A program made the position numbers and the translations under genes. The notes beneath the pieces were generated by a model that was given only the letters and a program-made list of their open reading frames with translations, was not told where the DNA came from and did not search any database. Shown piece by piece: positions 1 through 5,012 of a stretch of 6,053 nucleotides of DNA (its first letter is position 1; the number at the start of each line of letters is the position of its first letter). The DNA is from Planctomycetaceae bacterium. Its GTDB lineage: Bacteria; Planctomycetota; Planctomycetia; Pirellulales; Pirellulaceae. The DNA is taken from assembly GCA_002702965.1 (NCBI GenBank), contig PADE01000090.1, positions 7,791 to 13,843 on the forward strand, written 5' to 3'.

Positions 1-983
1 TGTTTAGCTCGTTTGACGTCATTGTCGTTGAGGCTAATCGTCACGCTCGAAGCCAAACCGCATCGTTCGTAGTCCATGCTCCGCAAGCCCATGTAGCGCG
101 CGGCCGGGATCGCCATGCGCTTTGACTCATATGCCAGGTTGATCGAACCCTGTTTGATCACACTGTAGATGTAGTATCCCCACGGATCGTTATCCAACAG
201 GCAGTAAACTGGGAGTTTCAGTTCATAATGTAAGCGGTGCAGCAAACGGCGGACACCGCGCGGCGGCTGCCCTCCACCGTGCGTCAAAATGCAATCGTAC
301 TCGCGCCAGAATTTGTCTTCGTTAAATCGCCGCCAGACAGTGTCTTTTTCAACGTGTAGAACAAATTTCGCCTGGTGACGCTTGAACTGGACGATTTCCG
401 GCTCTGCAATCGATGGAATGCTGTAGCCCCCCGATCCCATCCGCGAACAGTCGATCTCGTCGCCACTATCCACAAGCGTGATCGGGCCCACCATGGCTCC
501 CGCATTCTTGGCGTAGAGATGCAGCTCTTCGCGCAACGCGCTGAGCATCACTTCCACATCTTCGATGACCGGATCACAATCCTTCTGCTCGTCAAATGTC
601 TCTTCCCGCGTTCCTTCGATGGTATGCTTGAGAAGGTAGTACAATCCACGAATGCTGGTCGTCTTGCCCGCATCGATCAGTTGGCGGCAACCGTTTCCCA
701 CCAGAACGGTTTGCATGTAGCTTTTTGCCTGAGAGAGATTAAACAACTCGCGGCGGTTCTTACCCTGGCCCATCTCGATAAAACGTTTCGACTTGTTGTA
801 CCGCACGTTCGACAGCGAACGCGAGGGAATCTCCAGGTGCGGATCGCGACCTCGAAATGCCATCTTGTTGACATTCTCGGCCAACGAGTGGATCGATTTG
901 AGGGTTTTGCGATCTTTGACCGTCAACTTACCGTTGCTTGCGTTCGCATTGCGCTTCTTGCGATTGCCGGTTTTCTTTGCCAT
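1..983 (-). CDS. top6A: DNA topoisomerase VI subunit A (Spo11-like), C-terminus cut by window edge
   Basis: This is the DNA-cleaving subunit of type IIB topoisomerase VI. With Top6B it forms an A2B2 enzyme that passes one duplex through a transient double-strand break. ATG at 983 opens 327 codons that run off the left edge. Family members are usually about 370-390 residues, so roughly the last 40-60 are missing. Residues 1-20 are rich in Lys, Arg and Asn. The winged-helix (5Y-CAP) domain follows, with the motif TTSIRGLYYLLKH at 108-120; by comparison with Spo11, Y116 is the likely catalytic tyrosine. The Toprim domain follows: E212 in HVEKD, and the metal-binding DxD pair D264/D266 in LLDNDPWGYYIY. 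All expected catalytic residues are present. The start lies 11 nt after the top6B stop with no strong Shine-Dalgarno, so expression probably depends on the top6B transcript. The family assignment is very secure; in vivo activity is inferred. Confidence 0.96.
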   Translation of the reverse strand, partial: MAKKTGNRKKRNANASNGKLTVKDRKTLKSIHSLAENVNKMAFRGRDPHLEIPSRSLSNVRYNKSKRFIEMGQGKNRRELFNLSQAKSYMQTVLVGNGCRQLIDAGKTTSIRGLYYLLKHTIEGTREETFDEQKDCDPVIEDVEVMLSALREELHLYAKNAGAMVGPITLVDSGDEIDCSRMGSGGYSIPSIAEPEIVQFKRHQAKFVLHVEKDTVWRRFNEDKFWREYDCILTHGGGQPPRGVRRLLHRLHYELKLPVYCLLDNDPWGYYIYSVIKQGSINLAYESKRMAIPAARYMGLRSMDYERCGLASSVTISLNDNDVKRAK

Positions 984-994
984 TGCGAAATACT

Positions 995-3079
995 CTAAAA
1001 GAGCCGCGGTTGTCTCTCATCCTCCGACGCAATTTCCGCCAAGAGGTCCTCCGGTCGTCGCTCGACGACCAGCACGTTTCGGCCATAATCCTCGTCAGAT
1101 TCGACGACCGCTTTTCCACGGCTGTCGAGATGCGTGTCCGCCTCCGATGTTTTGCGTTTGGCGACTTTCAACAGTTGCTCGTACAGATCTTGACGGTCGC
1201 CACCGTTGATCTCCGTGACCGCCGTCGCCACTTCACCCAAATAACGCAGGAAAATGCTGCGGCGCTCCCCCTCCTGTTTAACGCGTTTTCGACGGCGCAA
1301 GTACATTCCCAACTTCCGCCCCACGGCCTGTAACCCCAATCGCAGTTCCTTTTCGATTTCGGGATAGGAAGCAATCGCTTCCTTGGATTCACTGGTGAAC
1401 GGTACCCACACACTCGCCATATGAACCATGACCGTCACCGGCCCTGTCGGCAATCCTCCTCTCGACTGCGAGAGTCCGTAGGACCGCCAGTTGGTCTGGA
1501 TCACGCCTTGGGTAATGGCGCATCCGGCGGCTTGGAATTGCAGGGGTACCCGATTCGCGTACCGCATGATCTGCATGCTCTGCTTGTCGGACAGGGTGAC
1601 ATTTTGCATCGCGTCTAATAGTTGATTGATATCCTGTGAACTCAGGCGTGACGGTGACTGTCGACTGCCAAATCCAGCGCTCTTGAGAATGCGGTCCGCA
1701 GAATCGGCGCCAATGCCATCAAACGTATTCACCAAGAACTGTCGCAACGTTCGAGTATCACTATGGCTGAGCAACTCGGTCAGCACGTCGTCGGTCACTT
1801 TTTCAACGCTGGTTCCACCTCCATACGCCAATGCGACTTCGATTTGAAACGGGTTACCGCGATAGACCGCGGTGGGTCGTGTCGCGGCGACGTAAAACTC
1901 GCCGGGAACCACCTGGTGTAAACCCATCAGCAACAGTTCCTCACCAATCGGTGAAATACAATCGGTGGCCGGGTTGCTGATACGTGTCTGTTGAATCGCC
2001 TGGTACAGCGCATCGGCTTCATCGCGACTAATTTTCCTAGTCGAAGCGCGGGGCGTCAGATGCGCCGCCTCACAGATCCGCCGCGCGACAGCAGCGCTCA
2101 CGCGCGAAAAGGACGTTGTCATGAACTGCGATAGCGTGGTCGCCCGGGTGTCCTTTAGCATCGTCACCAAATGGCCCAGTTCCACTCCGTACGGATGCGG
2201 CTTGATCTCCTTGGGCTCGGGAGGCAAATCGGTAGTGGAACGATGGTAGGTTCGTACCTGCCCCTCGGGGTCGACGTAATGGAGTGTGACGTGTGGGTTC
2301 GCAATCGCCGTCTGCTGCAAGTACTCGTCGACGCTTCCACGCCCTCGTAGAAACCGGGCTTCCAGTTCAATGGTCACCCGGGTACCACTGCGAACCTCCT
2401 TGGCAGCCTGACCTTGGGAATCAGAATAATGCGAAACCCATTCGATCCCATGTCGCTGCATGTAGACGCGGCCCTTGTCGCCCGGAGGAATGTCGACACC
2501 TTCGCCGCGACCGTTGTGAATCTCGGGGACGTTGCGCTTGGTATCGATTTCTACTTCGTAGTAGTGGGCGGGTTTGCGGATCGACACCTTGGAGATGATC
2601 TTGACAGGCTTCCCCGTGGTGAGCTTCCCGTACATGCCAGCGGCGCTGATCCCAATTCCCTGTTGGCCCCGACTCATGCGCAGGCGATGGAACTTGGACC
2701 CGTAAAGCAATTTGCCAAAAATCAATGGGATCTGGCGTTTGACGATCCCCGGCCCGTTGTCCTGAATCGCAACCCTAAACCGTTTGGCGGTGGTCGGTTC
2801 AATCTGCACCCAGACTTCAGGGACAATCCCTGCTTCTTCGCAAGCGTCGAGTGAATTATCGACCGCTTCCTTGACCGTTGTCAGCAGTGCCTTGCGCGGG
2901 TTGTCGAACCCCAACAGATGGCGGTTTTTCGCAAAGAACTCACTGACCGAAATATCGCGTTGCTGGGCGGCCATCGACTGGGCCGTCGAACGACGCTTGC
3001 GACCCCGTTGTGTGGCTGTCCGATCTCGCCCGTCGCTCGCCTTCCTCGAACCCTTGCTGGTCGTCGCTTGTGGGGTCAA
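995..3079 (-). CDS. top6B: DNA topoisomerase VI subunit B (GHKL ATPase), with apparent second H2TH domain
   Basis: This is the ATPase subunit of topoisomerase VI; ATP-driven dimerisation gates strand passage by Top6A. I chose TTG at 3079 (694 aa) because AAAGGAG lies 8 nt upstream; the frame stays open to a TTG at 3256 (753 aa), and the first in-frame ATG is at 2974. Numbered from 3079: a basic Ser/Thr/Arg-rich tail at 1-38; the family entry motif RDISVSEFFAKN at 41-52; the GHKL N-box with E71, N75 and D78; DNGPG at 107-111; the glycine-rich lid GQQGIG at 138-143; an H2TH domain at about 315-390; and the transducer with NWRSYG at 530-535. K566 in FTSESKEAIA is the likely ATP-contacting switch lysine. 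A long helix then leads to the Top6A contact region, ending near 625, followed by an acidic tail. The archaeal protein is about 530 aa. The excess comes from both tails and an insertion at about 423-503 that resembles a second H2TH. No euryarchaeal Ig-like C-terminal domain is evident. It is the first gene of the operon. Confidence 0.95.
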   Translation of the reverse strand: MTPQATTSKGSRKASDGRDRTATQRGRKRRSTAQSMAAQQRDISVSEFFAKNRHLLGFDNPRKALLTTVKEAVDNSLDACEEAGIVPEVWVQIEPTTAKRFRVAIQDNGPGIVKRQIPLIFGKLLYGSKFHRLRMSRGQQGIGISAAGMYGKLTTGKPVKIISKVSIRKPAHYYEVEIDTKRNVPEIHNGRGEGVDIPPGDKGRVYMQRHGIEWVSHYSDSQGQAAKEVRSGTRVTIELEARFLRGRGSVDEYLQQTAIANPHVTLHYVDPEGQVRTYHRSTTDLPPEPKEIKPHPYGVELGHLVTMLKDTRATTLSQFMTTSFSRVSAAVARRICEAAHLTPRASTRKISRDEADALYQAIQQTRISNPATDCISPIGEELLLMGLHQVVPGEFYVAATRPTAVYRGNPFQIEVALAYGGGTSVEKVTDDVLTELLSHSDTRTLRQFLVNTFDGIGADSADRILKSAGFGSRQSPSRLSSQDINQLLDAMQNVTLSDKQSMQIMRYANRVPLQFQAAGCAITQGVIQTNWRSYGLSQSRGGLPTGPVTVMVHMASVWVPFTSESKEAIASYPEIEKELRLGLQAVGRKLGMYLRRRKRVKQEGERRSIFLRYLGEVATAVTEINGGDRQDLYEQLLKVAKRKTSEADTHLDSRGKAVVESDEDYGRNVLVVERRPEDLLAEIASEDERQPRLF
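1598..1750 (-). repeat. Second H2TH-like copy inside Top6B (protein-level repeat, copy 2)
   Basis: Top6B residues 444-494 (numbered from the TTG at 3079) align without gaps to residues 315-365 of the same protein. I count 16 identities in 51 positions by hand, including TLxQF, a following F, AxRI, RxS and LxxAxQ. The copy lies between AYGGG and the strand IMRYANRVPL, which are nearly adjacent in the archaeal sequence as I remember it. It is therefore an insertion into the transducer region, not a replacement of the usual H2TH. Confidence 0.7.
1985..2137 (-). repeat. Canonical H2TH segment of Top6B (protein-level repeat, copy 1)
   Basis: Top6B residues 315-365 sit directly after the GHKL domain, the standard position of the helix-two-turn-helix domain of this family. 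They continue into TDCISPIGEELLLMGL, which resembles euryarchaeal Top6B as I recall it. This segment is the partner of the inserted copy at 1598-1750. The similarity is visible in protein only; no long identical DNA stretch was seen, so the duplication is old. Confidence 0.7.
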
Positions 3080-3087
3080 ACCGGGTA

Positions 3088-3094
3088 CTCCTTT
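3088..3094 (-). promoter_or_regulatory. Ribosome binding site deciding the top6B start
   Basis: The minus strand reads AAAGGAG here, with 8 nt before TTG at 3079. This is the best Shine-Dalgarno match ahead of any in-frame start of top6B. The upstream TTG at 3256 and the downstream ATG at 2974 have none. It favours a 694-residue product with a TTG start. Confidence 0.6.
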
Positions 3095-3347
3095 ACCCTC
3101 GATCGCAATTGGGTCGTGGTCTTTCCGGGGCGCAAGCAGCGCCAGAAGCGTCAGGCGGACGCAAAACGGCCCCCTCCGCGGCGATTCTAGGATCGATTCC
3201 GCCAGTGCCAATTGTAGCGGTTCTGCGGCCCGGGAAACAAGTGGTTTGATGCGCAAGTCCGGGTCGTGTCAGCAATTTCAACGGTCGAGCAAAGAAATGT
3301 TCACCGTTAATGCAAGCTGGACCGAGATAACCTAATAGCAGTTATAT

Positions 3348-3365
3348 GTCCTATTTTAACAGGAC
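3348..3365. repeat. Short inverted repeat GTCCT-N8-AGGAC, possible operator
   Basis: Perfect 5-bp arms flank an AT-rich 8-nt centre. The element overlaps the candidate -10 of the top6B promoter in the divergent spacer, where a dimeric regulator would be expected to bind. The arms are short enough for chance to explain them. Confidence 0.3.
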
Positions 3366-3380
3366 TCGGCACATTGCCCA
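3353..3380 (-). promoter_or_regulatory. Candidate promoter for top6B-top6A
   Basis: On the minus strand a TGGGCA hexamer (4 of 6 against TTGACA) is followed after 16 nt by TAAAAT (5 of 6 against TATAAT). Transcription would start near 3346 and leave a leader of roughly 270 nt before the TTG at 3079. Planctomycete promoters are poorly defined, so this is only a candidate. Confidence 0.3.
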
Positions 3381-3485
3381 CAGTCGCTGAATCTGACCCG
3401 ACCAGGCTACCTCGCCAGATCCGCATGAGGGACACCGCCTGAATGCTCACCCTTAGTCGTTCAACCCCACTCTCAAGCACCCCAC

Positions 3486-3492
3486 AAAGGAG
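3486..3492 (+). promoter_or_regulatory. Ribosome binding site deciding the start at 3500
   Basis: AAAGGAG stands 7 nt before ATG 3500. It selects this codon over the in-frame ATG at 3443, which would put 19 extra residues before the signal peptide and has no comparable site. Confidence 0.75.
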
Positions 3493-3499
3493 CGTTACG

Positions 3500-3940
3500 A
3501 TGCTTCGCAACCTCTTACAGACGATCGTGATCACCGCTGTCGTCCTCAGCAGTTCCTTCAGCATCGGTTCATCTGATCAGGCCCGCGGCGAGGAACCGAG
3601 ACGCCTGTTCGCCCACCACGCGGCGCGTGGCGAGATCATCGAGGCTCAGCCAATCCACTACGGCCAGCCGCAGTTGTTCCACAACTACTACGTACCAGCG
3701 GGCAGCGGCCACTATGCAACCCAACTCTATGTCGCGCCATTACCCGTTCCCGCAACGGTTGGACACACCCACTACACCTACCAACCGCTGCTCCCGCACG
3801 AGTTCCTATACGACCACGACCGCAGCTACCATCGTTATACGAACGGTGGCCGTGGCTTTACGCGAGCCCGCGTGAAGTGGTACAGCCCCCGAATGAGCGG
3901 TGTCATGGACTTCCTGCGCCAAAAACTCACTCGAAACTAA
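3500..3940 (+). CDS. Small secreted His/Tyr-rich protein of unknown function
   Basis: This 146-residue protein is not assignable to a known domain. The start at 3500 is set by a strong ribosome binding site. Residues 1-25 look like a Sec signal peptide: R3, a hydrophobic core at about 5-18, then a polar Ser-rich stretch. A possible cleavage site is A-R-G before E31. The mature part has no cysteine and is rich in His (10) and Tyr (11), often as HY or YH pairs (PIHYG, SGHYA, HTHYTY, SYHRY), with a Pro-rich stretch at 79-99. The C-terminus is basic (RARVKWYSP at 122-130, then FLRQKLTRN). This suggests a periplasmic or surface protein. Metal binding by the histidines is possible but is only a guess from composition. 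A hairpin terminator follows at 3961. The next gene encodes another small secreted His-rich protein that shares a VKW tripeptide. Gene reality is fairly secure; function is unknown. Confidence 0.82.
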   Translation: MLRNLLQTIVITAVVLSSSFSIGSSDQARGEEPRRLFAHHAARGEIIEAQPIHYGQPQLFHNYYVPAGSGHYATQLYVAPLPVPATVGHTHYTYQPLLPHEFLYDHDRSYHRYTNGGRGFTRARVKWYSPRMSGVMDFLRQKLTRN

Positions 3941-3960
3941 ACGATTAAGCACTCAAGTCC

Positions 3961-3992
3961 AAGCCGTAGCACAACCGTGCGCTGCGGCTTTT
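3961..3992 (+). terminator. Rho-independent terminator-like hairpin between the two secreted-protein genes
   Basis: AAGCCGTAGC pairs with GCTGCGGCTT across 10 bp, with one G-U pair; two further pairs follow after a mismatch. A short T run (TTTT) ends the element. It lies 20 nt after the stop at 3940 and ends 44 nt before ATG 4037. It may therefore terminate the first gene or only reduce read-through into the second. Confidence 0.75.
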
Positions 3993-4036
3993 CATCCATC
4001 CCACCATCGGTTTCACCTAGTTACAGGATTGTCGTC

Positions 4037-4468
4037 ATGAAAAAACTGGCCCTGATCACGATACTCGGATGCTCCCTGCTGGGCATGAGCAACGAAGCCC
4101 AGGCGGGCAGATTGCGGGATGCCATCGGCCCCCATCGTCCGCATGAAGGGTATTACCTGCTGGGTGGACGGCGCGTTCGCCATGCACGGTGGAATCTGCG
4201 TATAGCTCGCGTGACTTCCTGGCATGCCAACTACAACCATACCGCCTGGGGACGCCCTCTGGCGCTGGTCGTGCCGCCGACGGCACAAACGCAGGTGAAA
4301 TGGGGATGGGGTGTTGCCCAATCTGAAGTCGCTCCGATCCACCACCAATACCGACGCCCATTTCCTGCGGCCGTTGACCACCGCGAGAATCACACGATGC
4401 ATGGAACCCCGACTCCGGTCACCCATACCGACCAGTTCGGGGCCTACTATCTCAGGGCACCCTGGTAA
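4037..4468 (+). CDS. Small secreted His/Trp-rich protein of unknown function
   Basis: This 143-residue protein has no domain I recognise. ATG 4037 is preferred over the in-frame upstream start near 3977, because that one lies inside the terminator hairpin and adds residues before the signal peptide. AGGA at 4025-4028 is 8 nt upstream. Residues 1-23 form a classic Sec signal peptide: MKK, a hydrophobic core at 4-16, and A-Q-A cleavage before G24. C12 follows an I-L-G that vaguely resembles a lipobox, but it is too close to the N-terminus. The mature part has no cysteine and about 11 His, plus Trp, Tyr and Pro. It contains ALVVPP (84-89), QVKWGWG (94-100), IHHQY and a C-terminal TDQFGAYYLRAPW. 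The conserved-looking C-terminus reminds me of planctomycete small secreted proteins, from memory only. It is likely exported; its role is unknown. Confidence 0.85.
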   Translation: MKKLALITILGCSLLGMSNEAQAGRLRDAIGPHRPHEGYYLLGGRRVRHARWNLRIARVTSWHANYNHTAWGRPLALVVPPTAQTQVKWGWGVAQSEVAPIHHQYRRPFPAAVDHRENHTMHGTPTPVTHTDQFGAYYLRAPW

Positions 4469-4506
4469 AACCGTGTAGTCGTTCATTCATCACGTCCAGC
4501 TGTCAC

Positions 4507-4542
4507 AACGGCGGTTCGGTATCAGTCCGAACCGCCGTTTTT
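4507..4542 (+). terminator. Strong Rho-independent terminator
   Basis: A perfect 13-bp stem (AACGGCGGTTCGG with CCGAACCGCCGTT) encloses a 7-nt loop and runs into TTTTT, then CGTTTT. It lies 38 nt after the stop at 4468 and closes the secreted-protein gene or pair. The opposite strand has no T run, so it acts only in the plus direction. Confidence 0.93.
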
Positions 4543-4658
4543 CGTTTTCAGGCGTAGTCCAATGGAAACAGGGATGGCGAACGAGACGCGCAGACGAGGG
4601 ACAACGCAAGGTAAACGGGGTCGAAGTCCGAGGCGTACTGTCTCACAATGATCTTGCA

Positions 4659-4664
4659 TATAAT
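4659..4664 (+). promoter_or_regulatory. Isolated perfect TATAAT box
   Basis: TATAAT matches the sigma-70 -10 consensus exactly, but no acceptable -35 hexamer sits 16-18 nt upstream and there is no in-register extended -10 TGn. It could drive the rightward transcript with an activator, or be chance in an AT-rich patch. Confidence 0.25.
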
Positions 4665-4731
4665 CACAACGACTACTATTAGCTGGCGCGATCGGCATTT
4701 CATCCCCATGCCTTGCAAGTCCATATATCGT

Positions 4732-4760
4732 TTGTTAACAGTAGTTTATGTCATTACAAA
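4732..4760 (+). promoter_or_regulatory. Candidate promoter for the small ORF and metG
   Basis: TTGTTA and TACAAA each match the sigma-70 consensus at 4 of 6 positions and are exactly 17 nt apart, in the AT-rich part of the spacer. Transcription would start near 4767, about 78 nt before ATG 4845. Confidence 0.3.
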
Positions 4761-4833
4761 TTATCGAATCGAGTCTGGTACGCGACATGCTTGAATCTAG
4801 AACCTCCCTTTCCACACCGCACGTGTTTTCATT

Positions 4834-4838
4834 GGGAG
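4834..4838 (+). promoter_or_regulatory. Ribosome binding site of the 34-codon ORF
   Basis: GGGAG stands 6 nt before ATG 4845. It supports translation of the small ORF from this codon and not from the in-frame upstream start at 4713, which has no such site. Confidence 0.55.
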
Positions 4839-4844
4839 CTTAAC

Positions 4845-4949
4845 ATGTCCACGAGTTTCATTTTGATTACATTTGGGTTCGCTATCGCGGTAACTACCAG
4901 CATCTGGGCTGCTCGACCCGTGTCCGATCTGGACCCATTCCTGGCCTAG
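4845..4949 (+). CDS. Putative 34-residue single-pass membrane microprotein
   Basis: The ORF has an ATG, a GGGAG ribosome binding site 6 nt upstream, and a TAG stop at 4947-4949. The product has a short polar N-terminus (MSTS), one hydrophobic helix at about residues 5-23 with no charge, and an 11-residue tail RPVSDLDPFLA. The single Arg after the helix and the two Asp residues leave the orientation unclear. It could also act as an uncleaved or cleaved signal-like segment. I do not recognise a family. It lies 63 nt before metG on the same strand with no terminator between, so it may be a co-transcribed microprotein, a leader ORF affecting metG, or a chance ORF. The ribosome binding site plus a coherent hydrophobic segment argue for translation; conservation is untested. 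Confidence 0.5.
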   Translation: MSTSFILITFGFAIAVTTSIWAARPVSDLDPFLA

Positions 4950-5012
4950 TTGCTTTAGTACTACAATGCCGCTTCGCGTTTTCGTCCCCAGCCGATGAAC
5001 CGCGGAGCCTGC

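Larger units (their letters stand above)
3080..3499. other. Divergent intergenic region between top6B and the first secreted-protein gene
   Basis: This stretch of 420 nt must carry the promoters for both divergent units. On the minus strand the top6B frame stays open up to 3256, but that part has no recognisable domain and composition unlike the rest, so I read it as leader. An AT-rich patch at about 3325-3360 holds an inverted repeat and the best minus-strand promoter-like site. From about 3380 to 3485 the plus strand holds no convincing sigma-70-type hexamers and no other gene. Confidence 0.5.
4543..4844. other. Intergenic spacer upstream of the small ORF and metG
   Basis: About 300 nt hold no gene that I can support and no tRNA cloverleaf. 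The first 100 nt are GC-rich and featureless. From about 4640 to 4795 the sequence turns AT-rich, with TATAAT at 4659-4664 (no good -35 partner), CCATATATCG, and a better spaced hexamer pair at 4732-4760. This is the likely promoter region for the rightward unit. Confidence 0.5.

Noticed and set aside
375..998. Plus-strand open frame of 207 codons
   Set aside because: It is antisense to top6A, whose conserved motifs are unmistakable on the minus strand; the plus-strand translation shows no domain and no ribosome binding site.
2414..2854. Plus-strand open frame of 146 codons
   Set aside because: It lies wholly antisense to the GHKL domain of top6B and is a composition shadow.
4064..4072. Possible lipobox I-L-G-C in the signal peptide of the 4037 gene
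   Set aside because: The Cys is at residue 12, after too short a hydrophobic core, and a good A-Q-A cleavage site lies downstream at residue 23.
4220..4229. Perfect 10-bp palindrome TGGCATGCCA
   Set aside because: It lies within a coding region with no second copy seen nearby; chance is sufficient.
4271..4286. Hairpin GTGCCG-CCGA-CGGCAC
   Set aside because: It is inside a coding region, has no T run after it, and a 6-bp stem is expected by chance in GC-rich DNA.
4013..4486. Minus-strand open frame of 157 codons
   Set aside because: It covers the plus-strand gene with a clear signal peptide and terminator; the reverse product has no coherent features.
4543..4844. tRNA, riboswitch or T-box leader upstream of metG
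   Set aside because: No cloverleaf, no T-loop consensus with pairing arms, and no terminator or antiterminator pair could be found by eye.
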